Source: Actinomycetota bacterium
Lineage (GTDB): Bacteria > Actinomycetota > Actinomycetes > Actinomycetales > Microbacteriaceae
Reading direction: 5' to 3'
NCBI GenBank assembly: GCA_947449765.1
Contig: CANFSP010000001.1
Coordinates: 372,001-436,000 of the forward strand
Length of the DNA stretch: 64,000 nucleotides
Under the pieces are notes generated by a model. It saw nothing but the letters and a program-made list of their open reading frames with translations, did no database searches and was not told the origin of the DNA. The position numbers and the translations under genes are program-made. This document shows, piece after piece, positions 1 to 10,072 of this stretch; position 1 is the stretch's first letter; each line of letters starts with the position of its first letter.

Positions 1-13
1 TGAGGAGACCAAA

Positions 14-1222
14 GTGTCTGAGTCCATGAAACAGGACCCCCGATTCCAAGCCCTGATTCGGCAGGCCGCAGCCTCCCCGATGACGCGCCGTTCACTTCTC
101 GCTGGTGCTGGAGGTTCGCTGATTCTTGCCGGACTTGCTGCCTGTACCCCCTCGAGTAACACCCTCACCCCGGCAAAGGACATCTCAGACACCGACAAGA
201 AGCTTGCCTGGGCAAACTGGCCCTACTACATCGATGTTGATGAAACCGGTGCGTACCCCACGATTGTGGCCTTCGAAGCGGCAACCGGAATTAAAGTCAC
301 CTACGAAGAGGCCATCCCGACCAACGAAGAGTTTTACGCCAAGGTAAAGGACAACCTCAACCTCGGTAAAGACATCGGCTACGACATCATGACCCTGACC
401 GATTACTTTGCGGCGCGCATGGTGCGTCAAGGTCTCGTTCAGCCACTGGGTATTGAGGACATGCCTAACGCGTCCAAGAACCTGCTGCCCGCCTACCAAG
501 ACATCTCCTATGACCCGGGTCGTAAGTACTCACTGCCCTGGCAGTCGGGCATGACCGGTCTGGCGTGGTCTAAGGCGTGGTCGTCGGCCAACCTCACCAC
601 CGTCGACCAGCTGTGGGATCCCGCGCTCAAGGGCAAGATTGCTCTTCTCGACCAGTGGACCGACACGATGGCGGTCATCATGCAGAGCCAGGGCGTCGAC
701 ATCTCGGGCAACTGGGGCGACGACGAGTACAACGCCGCCATCGAGCTGCTCACCAAGCAGGTTCAAGACGGTCAAGTTCGTGCATTCACTGGTAACGACT
801 ACACCGAACTCTTCAAGAGTGGTGACATCGTGGCCGCCTTCGGATGGTCTGGTGACATCTTCACGATGAACACCGAGGCCGGCTCTGACGCGTGGGGCTT
901 CCAACTTCCCACCACGGGTGGTTTCTTGTGGAGTGACAACTTCATGATCCCGATGGGATCGCCACACAAGAAGAACGCTCAGGCGCTGATTGATTACTAC
1001 TACCAGCCTGAAGTTGCCGCTCAGGTGGCGGCCTACGTGAACTACGTCACTCCGGTGGCAGGCGCACAGCAGGCGATGGAATCCATCGACCCGACGCTGG
1101 CGACAAATGAATTCATTTTCCCGACGGAGTCGACTCTCTCGCGCGCCAAGGCGCTTCGCCAGATCACTCCCGAAGAAGACAAGAAGTACGCGACCCTGTT
1201 TGAGAAGGCCAAGGTAGGCTAG
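14..1222 (+). CDS. potD: Polyamine (spermidine/putrescine) ABC transporter substrate-binding lipoprotein
   Basis: This 402-residue protein should capture spermidine or putrescine outside the membrane and hand it to the PotABC complex encoded just downstream. The start is GTG with a GAGGAG ribosome site six bases upstream. The N-terminus has a twin-arginine motif (R25-R26 in TRRSLL), a hydrophobic stretch and a lipobox LAAC with the lipidated cysteine at 44, so export is probably by Tat followed by lipidation (inference). The rest reads as a periplasmic-binding-protein type II fold, beginning LAWANWPYYID and containing the family-like GYDIMTLTDYFAARMV segment. The stop overlaps the next gene's GTG by one base (TAGTG), which indicates translational coupling. 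Exact polyamine preference cannot be read from sequence. Confidence 0.88.
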   Translation: MSESMKQDPRFQALIRQAAASPMTRRSLLAGAGGSLILAGLAACTPSSNTLTPAKDISDTDKKLAWANWPYYIDVDETGAYPTIVAFEAATGIKVTYEEAIPTNEEFYAKVKDNLNLGKDIGYDIMTLTDYFAARMVRQGLVQPLGIEDMPNASKNLLPAYQDISYDPGRKYSLPWQSGMTGLAWSKAWSSANLTTVDQLWDPALKGKIALLDQWTDTMAVIMQSQGVDISGNWGDDEYNAAIELLTKQVQDGQVRAFTGNDYTELFKSGDIVAAFGWSGDIFTMNTEAGSDAWGFQLPTTGGFLWSDNFMIPMGSPHKKNAQALIDYYYQPEVAAQVAAYVNYVTPVAGAQQAMESIDPTLATNEFIFPTESTLSRAKALRQITPEEDKKYATLFEKAKVG

Positions 1223-2364
1223 TGGCCGAGGTTTCGCTCAGCTCGTCAGGCACCGAACTGACACTGCAGGGGATTCGCAAAGAATTTCCCGGATTTGTTG
1301 CGGTCGACAATCTCGACCTCACCATTCGAGCCGGTGAATTTTTCGCGTTGCTCGGCCCCAGTGGCTGTGGCAAAACCACAACGTTACGCATGATTGCCGG
1401 GCTTGAAGACCCGTCCGCCGGAAAAATTCTGCTCGGCGGTGTCGACATCACCGACACCAAGGCCTACAAGCGTCCGGTCAATACGGTTTTCCAGTCCTAC
1501 GCACTCTTTCCTCACCTCACCATTTTCGAAAACGTCGCCTTTGGGCTTCGTCGTCGCAAGGTGTCGAACGCCAAAGAACTCGCGCTCGCGGCTCTCGACC
1601 TGGTGCAGCTTGCCCACGTCGCCGATCGCCGGCCGGCGCAACTCTCCGGTGGTCAACAGCAACGCGTCGCCTTGGCTCGCGCCATTGTCAATCGACCTGC
1701 CCTGTTGCTCCTCGATGAGCCACTGGGTGCCCTTGACCTCAAGTTGCGTCGCGAAATGCAGGTCGAGCTCAAAAAAATTCAAGCGGATGTCGGTTTGACG
1801 TTCCTGCATGTCACGCATGATCAAGAAGAAGCCATGACCATGGCCGACACCGTAGCGGTCATGAACAACGGTCATATTGAGCAGATGGGTGCCCCGGAGT
1901 CCATGTATGACTTGCCCGAGACCGCCTTCGTCGCCGACTTCCTCGGCCAATCGAACGTGTTCCGCGGCATGGCATCCTCGGCCAACGCGAGCACCATTGA
2001 AGTCGCCATTCCCGGTGGAACCACACTCCGGGTTCCTGTCGCACGAGCCAGCGCGCACAGTGGTGACGTCAGTGTGGGAGTTCGACCCGAGAAGATGTCG
2101 ATTCACGCCGGAGCTGTTGCCCCACAGACGGACACCAATGTCATCAGTGGCGGTCGAGTGACCGATGTTTCCTTCACCGGGGTGAGTTCGCAGTACAGCA
2201 TCGACTTTGGCCCACTCGGCAATGTTGTCGTGTTTGAGCAAAACCTCAAGGCCCTGCCCACGGTGGATCTCGGCGATGTGGTGAGTGTCTCGTGGAAGGT
2301 CGAGCGTGGTTTCGGATTGCGTGACCACCGCGCGGCGGTCATCGACGAGGCGAGCGAGCTCTAG
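1222..2364 (+). CDS. potA: Polyamine ABC transporter ATP-binding protein
   Basis: This 380-residue cytoplasmic ATPase energises polyamine import. Walker A is GPSGCGKTT at residues 45-53, the signature LSGGQ is at 141-145, Walker B LLLLDE is at 161-166 and the H-loop histidine is at about 199. The last third, from about residue 250, is a TOBE-type domain (VGVRPEKMSI) as in PotA, MalK and FbpC relatives. Assignment to polyamines rests on the neighbouring substrate-binding and permease genes. The GTG start overlaps the stop of potD by one base, and potB starts two bases after the stop, so all four genes form one operon. Confidence 0.9.
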   Translation: MAEVSLSSSGTELTLQGIRKEFPGFVAVDNLDLTIRAGEFFALLGPSGCGKTTTLRMIAGLEDPSAGKILLGGVDITDTKAYKRPVNTVFQSYALFPHLTIFENVAFGLRRRKVSNAKELALAALDLVQLAHVADRRPAQLSGGQQQRVALARAIVNRPALLLLDEPLGALDLKLRREMQVELKKIQADVGLTFLHVTHDQEEAMTMADTVAVMNNGHIEQMGAPESMYDLPETAFVADFLGQSNVFRGMASSANASTIEVAIPGGTTLRVPVARASAHSGDVSVGVRPEKMSIHAGAVAPQTDTNVISGGRVTDVSFTGVSSQYSIDFGPLGNVVVFEQNLKALPTVDLGDVVSVSWKVERGFGLRDHRAAVIDEASEL

Positions 2365-2366
2365 TC

Positions 2367-3284
2367 ATGGCCTTCGCTGCGTTCGCCGACACGAGTGAGA
2401 AGAAGTCTGCCGAACCGGTCAAGAAGAGCCGGGTCGTCATCCTCATGCTTTTGCCGGGTTTGGCATACCTGCTGCTCTTCTTCCTCGCACCGCTGGTCTC
2501 GCTCATCCTCACGTCGTTTATGGCACCGGACCCCAACTCGATGGATATGGGTCAATTCGTTTACAGCTTTCAGTGGCAGAACTACGTGACTGTCATCTCC
2601 GAAAACTGGTCGTTTTTTGTGAGGTCGTTCGGCTTCGCCATTCTGGCGACTGTTATTGCCCTCATCGTCAGTTATCCGATCGCGTACTTCATCGGCGTGT
2701 ATGCACGCCCGTGGCCGGCCATTCAGGCGTTCGCCCTCATCCTCGTGATTGCCCCCTTCTTCATCAGCTTCTTGCTCCGTACCCTCGCGTGGAAGCAACT
2801 CTTGGGCGACGACGGGTGGGTTGTCACCACACTCAAGTCCGCGTCGCTGTTGCCGGCTGATGGACACATCACTGGCACAGCTTTTTCGGTGGTCTTTGGT
2901 CTGACCTACAACTTCATCCCCTTCATGGTGTTGCCTATCTACACGAGCCTGGAACGTCTCGATATGCGCCTGCTCGAAGCTGGACGAGACCTTTACGCCT
3001 CGCCGTCGACGACATTCTGGAAGGTCACTCTGCCCCTCTCCATGCCGGGGGTTGTCGCGGGTACACTTCTGACGTTCATTCCCGCGAGCGGTGACTTTGT
3101 GAACGCATCGAGTTCGTTTCTCGGTGGTCCGGGAACCCAAATGGTGGGTAATCAAATTGCCTCAAACTTCCTCAAAATTCTTGACTATCCCGCCGCCTCG
3201 GTCCTTTCGGTGGTTCTCATGGCCGTCATCATGGTGATCGTGTCCGTCTACGTGCGACGTGCGGGAACGGAGGAGCTCCTGTGA
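2367..3284 (+). CDS. potB: Polyamine ABC transporter permease (PotB type)
   Basis: The 305-residue inner-membrane subunit has about six hydrophobic spans, the first at roughly residues 22-50. A cytoplasmic EAA loop begins near residue 204 (EAGRDLYASPSTTFWKVTLP), which docks on PotA. It pairs with the next gene's product to form the heterodimeric channel. The ATG start lies two bases after the potA stop, and the end overlaps potC by four bases (GTGA). Length and EAA loop are normal for PotB/PotH permeases. Confidence 0.88.
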   Translation: MAFAAFADTSEKKSAEPVKKSRVVILMLLPGLAYLLLFFLAPLVSLILTSFMAPDPNSMDMGQFVYSFQWQNYVTVISENWSFFVRSFGFAILATVIALIVSYPIAYFIGVYARPWPAIQAFALILVIAPFFISFLLRTLAWKQLLGDDGWVVTTLKSASLLPADGHITGTAFSVVFGLTYNFIPFMVLPIYTSLERLDMRLLEAGRDLYASPSTTFWKVTLPLSMPGVVAGTLLTFIPASGDFVNASSSFLGGPGTQMVGNQIASNFLKILDYPAASVLSVVLMAVIMVIVSVYVRRAGTEELL

Positions 3285-4084
3285 AAGGCTCAATTTTCGG
3301 TCGCGCGCTGCTGCCGATCTACACCATCCTCGCGCTGCTTTTTCTACTCATCCCCATCGTCTACACGTTCATCTTTTCGTTCAACGACGCATTCAAAACG
3401 AATATTCAGTGGCAGGGATTCACCTGGCATAACTGGACCAATGTCTGCGACGCGCAAGGCGTATGTGAGGCGTTTGGAAACAGCATCATCGTCGGAGTCG
3501 TGGCCACCCTGGCCGCCACAGCGCTCGGCACTGCCCTGGCAATCGCGCTGGTGCGTTACAAGTTCCGCGGGCGCAACATTGTGAGTTTGCTCATCTTCTT
3601 GCCGATGGCTACCCCCGAGGTTGTTCTCGGTGCCGGTCTCGCTGCGCAGTTCTTCTCGCTGGGAACGCCCAAGGGAATGCTCACCGTGATTATCGCGCAC
3701 ACGCTCTTCTGCCTCAGCTTCGTGGTGGTCACCGTCAAAGCTCGTGTGGCCAGCCTGGACGCCTCCATCGAAGAGGCCGGGCGCGATCTCTACGCTTCAC
3801 CAGGGCAGGTCTTCTGGCGCATCACGTTCCCACTGCTCATCCCGGGCATCGCGGCCGCGGCGCTTCTGTCCTTTGCGTTGAGCTTTGACGACTTCATCAT
3901 CACGTACTTCAACTCGGGCAGCATGCAGACCTTCCCGACCTTCATCTACATCTCGGCAGTTCGTGGCGTGCCACCCGAGGCGAACGTGATTGCGTCCGCG
4001 GTGTTCGTGCTCGCGATTGTCGGGGTCACCATTTCTCAGGTGGTCTCGTCGGTTCGTCGTCGCCGACTCGCGGCCTCGCGCTAG
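3281..4084 (+). CDS. potC: Polyamine ABC transporter permease (PotC type)
   Basis: The 267-residue permease is the second channel subunit. It has a hydrophobic N-terminal span at about residues 10-30 and further spans to the C-terminus. An EAA loop starts near residue 164 (EEAGRDLYASPGQVFWRITF). The C-terminus is short and basic (RRRRLAASR). The GTG start shares four bases with the potB stop. It is the last gene of the pot operon, and the glycine riboswitch leader of gcvT follows within about 60 bases. Confidence 0.88.
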   Translation: MKGSIFGRALLPIYTILALLFLLIPIVYTFIFSFNDAFKTNIQWQGFTWHNWTNVCDAQGVCEAFGNSIIVGVVATLAATALGTALAIALVRYKFRGRNIVSLLIFLPMATPEVVLGAGLAAQFFSLGTPKGMLTVIIAHTLFCLSFVVVTVKARVASLDASIEEAGRDLYASPGQVFWRITFPLLIPGIAAAALLSFALSFDDFIITYFNSGSMQTFPTFIYISAVRGVPPEANVIASAVFVLAIVGVTISQVVSSVRRRRLAASR

Positions 4085-4105
4085 CGAGTCGGTCTCAGAC
4101 TGGGC

Positions 4106-4111
4106 TACCCT
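4106..4111 (+). promoter_or_regulatory. Candidate -10 box of the gcv operon
   Basis: TACCCT fits the actinobacterial TANNNT -10 pattern and would start transcription about 25 bases before the riboswitch. An alternative reading uses TTGAAC (4111-4116) as -35 and CATATG (4135-4140) as -10. The sequence cannot decide between them. Confidence 0.4.
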
Positions 4112-4140
4112 TGAACCACAACTGAATAACGGACCATATG

Positions 4141-4358
4141 GTTAGCGCGGGAGAGTTCGCACAACGCTGGAAGCGAGTGTGAACACCGTAGGAGCAATCC
4201 TCCCCGACAATCTCTCAGGTGAATGCACCGCGCTGAACTGGTCACTCTGAAAAGTAGAGGTCACACTCTCGCCCACGGTGAAAGGTGTGTGATTACCGGT
4301 GGATGCGCATCCGCCGTCACACAGCGAAGCTCTCAGGCACCAGCGACAGAGGGGGAGT
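4141..4358 (+). ncRNA. Tandem glycine riboswitch
   Basis: The leader of gcvT holds two successive glycine-aptamer-like segments. The first has GCGGGAGAGTT (from 4147), a GGAGCAA element near 4191 and CTCTCAGG near 4213. The second carries CTCTCAGGCACC near 4330 and the characteristic ACAGAGGGGG ending near 4355. These are the conserved blocks of the known class that binds glycine and turns on glycine cleavage genes. The position, directly before gcvT-gcvH-gcvP, agrees with that role. Boundaries are approximate and no folding was run. Confidence 0.9.
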
Positions 4359-4406
4359 TTTCCAGAACATCCGTGCGTGAGCGCGGCTCGATTCGAAAGA
4401 AAACTC

Positions 4407-5552
4407 GTGACCGAAAATCTTCGCCAGTCGCCACTCGCGTCGGCACATCGCGCTCTGGGCGCCAGCTTCACCGACTTTGCCGGGTGGGACATGCCCGTGC
4501 GTTACTCGAGCGATCTTGCCGAGCATCACGCCGTGCGCACGAGCGCCGGCCTTTTCGACATTTCGCACATGGCCGAGATTTCTGTCGTTGGCGAGGATGC
4601 GGGGCGCTTCCTCGACTATGCCGTCTCGACACAACCCTCGGTTGACCCCGTCGGTCGCGCCAAGTACAGCCTGCTGCTCAACGAGGCCGGTGGTGTGCTC
4701 GACGATTTGATCGTGTACCGCTTGAGTGACACCCACTTTCTCGTGGTGGCCAATGCGGGCAACCGGTTTGTCGTCTTCGACGAGTTGGTGGCACGCTCAG
4801 CTGGATTCGCCGTCGAGGTGCGCGACCAGTCTGACGAGACCGCAATGCTCGCGGTTCAGGGGCCGCGCGCACTCGACATTCTTCTCGCCACGCCAACCCT
4901 CAGCGTCGACGGGGTAGGAGCCTCGGCAGAAGCATCCGGCACGAGCCTGACCGAACTCGGGTACTACCGCTGCACACCGGGAAGTTTTCTCGGCGCGCCG
5001 GTGCTCATTGCTCGTACCGGGTACACCGGCGAAGACGGCTTCGAGATTTACATCGACGCGCAACGCGCGAGTGAGCTGTGGACCGCCCTGCTCGAAGTCG
5101 GCGAAGCGTTTGGTTTGGTGCCGTGCGGACTTGCCTGTCGTGACACGTTGCGCCTTGAGGCCGGGATGCCGCTCTACGGACACGAGCTCGACCTCGCCAC
5201 CCGTCCCGATCAGGCGGGGCTCGCTCGGAGCGTGGCCCTGAGTAAGCCCGGTGATTTTGTCGGCCGAGCTGCCATCCAGCAAGGCACTCCGACCGACGCG
5301 CCAGTTCTGGTGGGTCTTGTCGGTGACGGTAAGCGCGCGGCGCGTGCCGGCTACGAGATTTTTTCCGGGGATGCACGCGTGGGCGAGGTGACGTCAGGCG
5401 CCCTGTCGCCGACGCTTGGCTATCCCATCGCCCTGGCTTACGTCGACCCGAGTGTGGGTGCTGTCGGCACCGCGCTTGAGGTGGATGTACGAGGCACTCG
5501 CCTGGTTTTTACCGTCACTGCACTGCCGTTCTACTCACGAAAGAAGATCTGA
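4407..5552 (+). CDS. gcvT: Glycine cleavage system T protein (aminomethyltransferase)
   Basis: This 381-residue enzyme transfers the aminomethyl carbon from the lipoylated H protein to tetrahydrofolate, releasing ammonia. The frame is open from 4299, but the first part lies in the riboswitch. The GTG at 4407 gives [20 protein letters not shown], which matches how GcvT normally begins. Family segments include [13 protein letters not shown] near the N-terminus, [19 protein letters not shown] and [10 protein letters not shown]. The C-terminal barrel domain ends [12 protein letters not shown]. gcvH follows after two bases. The ribosome site is weak (AAAGAAA). Confidence 0.93.
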   Translation: MTENLRQSPLASAHRALGASFTDFAGWDMPVRYSSDLAEHHAVRTSAGLFDISHMAEISVVGEDAGRFLDYAVSTQPSVDPVGRAKYSLLLNEAGGVLDDLIVYRLSDTHFLVVANAGNRFVVFDELVARSAGFAVEVRDQSDETAMLAVQGPRALDILLATPTLSVDGVGASAEASGTSLTELGYYRCTPGSFLGAPVLIARTGYTGEDGFEIYIDAQRASELWTALLEVGEAFGLVPCGLACRDTLRLEAGMPLYGHELDLATRPDQAGLARSVALSKPGDFVGRAAIQQGTPTDAPVLVGLVGDGKRAARAGYEIFSGDARVGEVTSGALSPTLGYPIALAYVDPSVGAVGTALEVDVRGTRLVFTVTALPFYSRKKI

Positions 5553-5554
5553 TC

Positions 5555-5926
5555 ATGCCCAATCCCACTGACCTGAAGTACACCGCCGAGCACGAGTGGC
5601 TGCGCGAAGATGGCGATGTCGCCACCGTTGGAATCACCGCGTTTGCTGCCGAAAAGCTCGGCGACATCGTCTACATCGAGTTGCCGCGCGTGGGCACTAC
5701 GGTGAGCGCAGGCAGCATCGTGGGCGAAATCGAATCAACCAAGTCGGTCGGTGAACTGTACTCGCCGGTCAGCGGCGAAGTGACCGAGGTCAACGATGCT
5801 GTGGTGGGAAGTCCGGAACTGGTCAACAGCGAACCGTTCGGCGCTGGGTGGCTGGTCAAGGTCCGCGTCACCGCGCTGGGAGAAACCATGGACTCGGTTG
5901 CTTACGACACACTTACGGGGGCGTAG
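5555..5926 (+). CDS. gcvH: Glycine cleavage system H protein
   Basis: The 123-residue lipoyl carrier shuttles the aminomethyl group among P, T and L proteins. The lipoylated lysine is K63 in the motif [15 protein letters not shown]. The opening [10 protein letters not shown] and the helix [18 protein letters not shown] are standard. Length is typical. It sits between gcvT and gcvP and starts at ATG two bases after gcvT. The L protein (lipoamide dehydrogenase) is not in the window. Confidence 0.95.
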   Translation: MPNPTDLKYTAEHEWLREDGDVATVGITAFAAEKLGDIVYIELPRVGTTVSAGSIVGEIESTKSVGELYSPVSGEVTEVNDAVVGSPELVNSEPFGAGWLVKVRVTALGETMDSVAYDTLTGA

Positions 5927-5935
5927 GCGCCACCA

Positions 5936-8905
5936 ATGACGTCCTCTTTTGCTCGCCGGCACATCGGCATTGATTCCTCCGCTCAGGCACGCATGCTCGA
6001 GGTGGTCGGACACTCCGACCTCGAGCAGTTGATGCTGTCTGCAGTCCCCGAACCCATCCGCGTGGAACATTTCCGCTCGGCTGAGGATTCCTTTTTGCCG
6101 ACACCAGTGGGCGAGCGCGAGGCCTTGGAAGAGTTGCGTGCACTCGCCAATCTCAATAAGGTCCGTCGGTCATTCATCGGTCAGGGGTACTACGGCACCA
6201 TCACTCCGAGTGTGATCAAGCGCAATGTGCTCGAAAACCCGAGCTGGTACACCGCCTACACTCCCTATCAGCCGGAAATCTCCCAGGGCCGCCTCGAGGC
6301 ACTCCTGAACTTCCAGACGATGGTGACCGACCTCACCGCGCTCGACATCGCGAACGCGTCGATGCTCGACGAGGGCACGGCTGCCGTTGAGGCGATGCTG
6401 ATCGCGCGCCGCGCATCCACGGTTGACTCGAACGTGTTCGTGGTCGACGCTGACGTTTTTCCGCAGACCCTGTCGCTGCTTGAGGGTCGCGCCAAGCCGC
6501 TCGGCATCGAACTCGTGGTCGCAGATCTCACGAAAGATGACGCGCCGCTCGGCTTCGGTGTGCTCGTGCAGTACCCAGCTTCGTCTGGTCGTGTCGTCGA
6601 CCCGTCCGCGGTATTCGCTCGGGCCAAGGCTGCCGGCGCGATTTCGGTGGCCGTGGCGGATCTCCTCGCGCTCACCCTGCTGACGCCTCCCGGCGAGCTC
6701 GGAGCGGACATCGCCGCGGGAACCACGCAACGCTTCGGCGTTCCCCTCGGCTTCGGCGGACCGCACGCGGGCTACCTCGCCGTTCGCTCTGGTCTTGAGC
6801 GCAACCTGCCCGGACGCCTCGCCGGTGTCTCAAAGGACGCCAACGGTGAGCCGGCCTATCGCCTCACCCTTCAAGCTCGTGAGCAGCACATCCGACGCGA
6901 AAAGGCCACGTCGAACATCTGTACCGCTCAGGTGCTTCTCGCCGTCATGGCCAGCATGTATGCCGTGTACCACGGTCCCTCGGGACTTCGCGCCATCGCT
7001 GAGGATGTTCACGCCGCAGCCACCCAACTCGCCGAACTTCTCGCTGCCGCTGGTCAACCGGTCGCTCATGCCGAGTTTTTCGACACGGTAGTTATCCCCG
7101 TTCCCGGACGGGCCTCCGATATCGCCGCCGCAGTCGCCGAAGCGGGCATGCTCATTCGTGTGGTCGACCCGGACACGGTGAGTGTCTCGGTGGACGAACT
7201 CACCACCCGCGCCGAAATCGCCCAAATCGCGCGGCTCATCGCCGGCGGTGCTGCGAGTTCCGCCGCTTCGGCCGCTTCCGCCGCGTCGAGTGCTGTGGCC
7301 TCGGCTACTGACTCGGCGACCGGCTCGTCCAACCGCATCCCCGCGGGCTTGCGTCGACACAGCGCGTTTCTCACGCACGCCGTGTTCAATACCCACGGTT
7401 CAGAGACGAGCATGATGCGCTATCTGAAGCGTCTCGCTGACTATGACTATGCGCTCGATCGCGGAATGATTCCGCTGGGCTCCTGCACAATGAAGCTCAA
7501 CGCCGCGACGGAGATGGAAGCGGTGAGTTGGCCCGAGTTCGCAGGGCTGCACCCGTTCGCTCCAGCTGCTGATGTCGCCGGCAGCCTCGCCCTCGTGAAG
7601 CAGCTCGAGCTGTGGCTGGCTGACGTGACCGGCTACGACTCGGTATCCCTCCAACCGAACGCGGGTAGCCAGGGCGAGCTTGCCGGCTTGTTGGCCATTC
7701 GCGCCTACCACCTCGCCAATGGCGATACCCAGCGCACGGTGTGCCTCATCCCGTCGAGCGCTCACGGCACCAATGCCGCATCCGCTGTGCTTGCCGGTAT
7801 GCGGGTCGTCGTGGTTGCCTGTGACGATCACGGAAATGTGGACCTCACCGACTTGCGCTCCAAAATCTCGGAGAACGCGAACGAACTCTCGGCGCTGATG
7901 ATTACCTACCCGTCGACGCACGGCGTGTACGAGCACGATGTGCTCGACATCACCCAGGCGGTCCACGACGCCGGCGGCCAGGTCTATGTCGATGGTGCCA
8001 ACATGAACGCGATGACCGGATACGCGCGGTACGGCGATCTCGGTGGCGATGTGTCACACCTCAACCTGCACAAGACGTTCTGCATCCCCCATGGTGGCGG
8101 TGGTCCCGGAGTCGGGCCGGTGGCGGCCAAGGCGCACTTGGCGCCCTACCTGCCCGGGCACACGCTCGCGCAATCGTCACAGCACGTGCTTCTCGCGGGC
8201 GACACGCTCTCGAGCATCGAGCACGGCGGCACCCAGATCTCGGCGGCGCCCTATGGAAGTGCGAGCATCCTGCCCATCTCGTGGGCCTACGTGCAGATGA
8301 TGGGTCTTGAGGGCATTCGTCAGGCAACGGCTTCTGCGGTTCTTGCCGCAAACTACGTCGCCGTGCGTTTGCGCGATCACTTTCCCGTGCTGTACACCGG
8401 CGAGAACGGATTGGTCGCGCACGAGTGCATTCTCGATGTGCGCCCGCTCACGGCGGCCACGGGCGTCACGGTTGACGACGTCGCCAAGCGATTGATTGAC
8501 TACGGTTTTCACGCACCGACAATGAGCTTCCCGGTTGCCGGAACGCTCATGGTAGAGCCCACGGAGAGTGAAGACATTGCGGAACTCGATCGGTTCATCG
8601 ACGCGATGATTGCCATTCGGGCCGAGGCCGATCAGGTTGCCGAGGGCGTGTGGCCCGCTGACAACAATCCGTTGGTCAACGCTCCGCACACGGCGGCCGA
8701 TCTCACCGGCGACTGGGATCGACCTTACTCGCGAGAGACCGGGGTCTATCCGTTCGCGAACACATCGAGTGAGTTGGATGCGCACACGCGCGTTGACCGA
8801 ATCCGCGGCAAGTACTGGCCTCCGGTTCGCCGAATTGATAACGCCTTCGGCGATCGGAATCTCGTCTGCAGTTGCCCGTCTCCCGAGGCGTTCGCGTCGT
8901 CTTAA
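5936..8905 (+). CDS. gcvP: Glycine dehydrogenase (decarboxylating), P protein
   Basis: The 989-residue P protein decarboxylates glycine with pyridoxal phosphate and loads the residue onto GcvH. It is the single-chain form with N- and C-terminal halves of aminotransferase fold. The PLP lysine is K713 in [18 protein letters not shown]. An Ala/Ser-rich linker (about residues 434-465) joins the halves and appears longer and more repetitive than usual. The start is ATG, nine bases after gcvH. A long hairpin follows the stop, so this is the operon end. Confidence 0.95.
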   Translation: MTSSFARRHIGIDSSAQARMLEVVGHSDLEQLMLSAVPEPIRVEHFRSAEDSFLPTPVGEREALEELRALANLNKVRRSFIGQGYYGTITPSVIKRNVLENPSWYTAYTPYQPEISQGRLEALLNFQTMVTDLTALDIANASMLDEGTAAVEAMLIARRASTVDSNVFVVDADVFPQTLSLLEGRAKPLGIELVVADLTKDDAPLGFGVLVQYPASSGRVVDPSAVFARAKAAGAISVAVADLLALTLLTPPGELGADIAAGTTQRFGVPLGFGGPHAGYLAVRSGLERNLPGRLAGVSKDANGEPAYRLTLQAREQHIRREKATSNICTAQVLLAVMASMYAVYHGPSGLRAIAEDVHAAATQLAELLAAAGQPVAHAEFFDTVVIPVPGRASDIAAAVAEAGMLIRVVDPDTVSVSVDELTTRAEIAQIARLIAGGAASSAASAASAASSAVASATDSATGSSNRIPAGLRRHSAFLTHAVFNTHGSETSMMRYLKRLADYDYALDRGMIPLGSCTMKLNAATEMEAVSWPEFAGLHPFAPAADVAGSLALVKQLELWLADVTGYDSVSLQPNAGSQGELAGLLAIRAYHLANGDTQRTVCLIPSSAHGTNAASAVLAGMRVVVVACDDHGNVDLTDLRSKISENANELSALMITYPSTHGVYEHDVLDITQAVHDAGGQVYVDGANMNAMTGYARYGDLGGDVSHLNLHKTFCIPHGGGGPGVGPVAAKAHLAPYLPGHTLAQSSQHVLLAGDTLSSIEHGGTQISAAPYGSASILPISWAYVQMMGLEGIRQATASAVLAANYVAVRLRDHFPVLYTGENGLVAHECILDVRPLTAATGVTVDDVAKRLIDYGFHAPTMSFPVAGTLMVEPTESEDIAELDRFIDAMIAIRAEADQVAEGVWPADNNPLVNAPHTAADLTGDWDRPYSRETGVYPFANTSSELDAHTRVDRIRGKYWPPVRRIDNAFGDRNLVCSCPSPEAFASS

Positions 8906-8950
8906 CAGAAAACGAGTCGCGCCGACGTTCGTCGAGCGTTTAACGGACTC

Positions 8951-8987
8951 AGTCGGTTATCGCGCCCCCAACTCGCGATAACCGACT
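8951..8987 (+). terminator. Hairpin after gcvP
   Basis: Perfect 14-bp inverted repeat AGTCGGTTATCGCG / CGCGATAACCGACT with a nine-base loop, 46 bases after the gcvP stop. There is no clear T-run, so it may be a terminator or an mRNA 3' stabiliser. The rest of 8906-9136 shows no gene. Confidence 0.65.
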
Positions 8988-9136
8988 GCATCACATCCGT
9001 CGCTCTGAATGCGACATATTTGGAACGCTACTAGAAGATGGTTACAGAACTCAATGCAATTCCGCGTTCCGCTTCCGAAAAAAGAAAATTTCACACTGTG
9101 TGACAACACGTGACCTGAGTACTCGAGTGACGGTCA

Positions 9137-9922
9137 TTATTTGGGTTCGGGGAGGAAACCGGGGAACATCTGCGCCACAATCGGGTATCCCACGAACGAC
9201 ACAACATCCAAAATGAAATGCGCAATGACCAGCGGCATAACGCGACCCCAGCGCTGGTAGCACCAGCCAAAGACCACGCCCATCACGGCGTTGCCGATGA
9301 ACGGACCAAAGCCCTGATACAGGTGATAGCTGCCTCGCAATAGTGCTGAGGCGATGATGATCCACCAGGGTTTCCACCCCAGCTCACGCAGGCGAGTAAA
9401 TAAGTAGCCGATGACAATGATTTCTTCCTGAAGAGCCGCGCGCGCGGCCACCAAGATGAGTACCGGTACTGTCCACCAGTAGGTGTTGAGCGCAGTGGGC
9501 ACGATGGTGACGGTGATCCCGAGCGCGTGACCGATGAGGTACAGGGCCAGCCCGGGGATGCCGATCGTGAGGGTGAGTAGCACAGCGTCTCGCGCGTCTC
9601 GACCCGGACGCGTGAAGTCGAGCCCGATGCGACGGAACGGATTCTGTGCCGGGGTCCAGAGCAAGAAGAGCGCAAGAGCGACGGGAACCAGATCGACGAT
9701 CACTCCGAGAAGGTGGTAGATGAGGTCAAAAATTGGCTGATCCGCCAGTGGGACATTTATGGTGGCCGTCTGGTCGCGAAGGGCTTCGGTTGCGGCGAGG
9801 CGTTGAACGACCGCAACGATCGAATAGATTGCAGATGCACCTAAGGAAACACCCAGTACAAGCCAGATTTCGAGAATTGTGCGTCGTCGGGAGAGCCGTG
9901 GGGTCCAGGATTCGACAGTCAT
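9137..9922 (-). CDS. CPBP-family intramembrane protease (Abi/Rce1-like)
   Basis: This is a 261-residue, roughly seven-span membrane protein. Candidate catalytic residues are the glutamate pair E166-E167 (ALQEEIIVIGY), H200 (RGSYHLYQG), and H235/D239 (AHFILDV), arranged like the CPBP/Rce1 metallo-independent glutamyl proteases. The arginine that usually follows the EE pair is absent (EEIIVIGY rather than EExxxRG), so activity is uncertain. The gene stands alone between the gcv and dpp operons. TAGGCT lies six bases upstream of the ATG, suggesting a leaderless transcript. Substrate unknown. Confidence 0.75.
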   Translation of the reverse strand: MTVESWTPRLSRRRTILEIWLVLGVSLGASAIYSIVAVVQRLAATEALRDQTATINVPLADQPIFDLIYHLLGVIVDLVPVALALFLLWTPAQNPFRRIGLDFTRPGRDARDAVLLTLTIGIPGLALYLIGHALGITVTIVPTALNTYWWTVPVLILVAARAALQEEIIVIGYLFTRLRELGWKPWWIIIASALLRGSYHLYQGFGPFIGNAVMGVVFGWCYQRWGRVMPLVIAHFILDVVSFVGYPIVAQMFPGFLPEPK

Positions 9923-9928
9923 GAGGTA

Positions 9929-9934
9929 AGCCTA
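9929..9934 (-). promoter_or_regulatory. -10 box, leaderless promoter of CPBP gene
   Basis: TAGGCT, six bases, then ATG. No ribosome site fits, so transcription probably starts at or next to the start codon. Confidence 0.6.
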
Positions 9935-10007
9935 AAGTGCGAAACCTCCCAGAAAACCGTGACCAGAATGTGTCTTTCCCCCCTCCCTGACTGAGGCTTA
10001 CGGGGAC

Positions 10008-10013
10008 TAGGCT
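10008..10013 (+). promoter_or_regulatory. Candidate -10 box of the dpp operon
   Basis: TAGGCT lies about 60 bases before the dppA GTG and would give a leader of about 50 bases containing the strong AGGAGG site at 10063-10068. Confidence 0.4.
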
Positions 10014-10072
10014 GACAACAATCGCACGCGTGGGCAAACCATGCTCGCGCAGACATCTCACCAGGAGGACTA

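Noticed and set aside
1384-2328. 314-residue minus-strand frame opposite potA
   Set aside because: Antisense to a well-supported ATPase gene, with His/Arg-rich shadow composition.
2361-3155. 264-residue minus-strand frame opposite potB
   Set aside because: Charged, low-complexity shadow of a hydrophobic permease; no motif or start signal.
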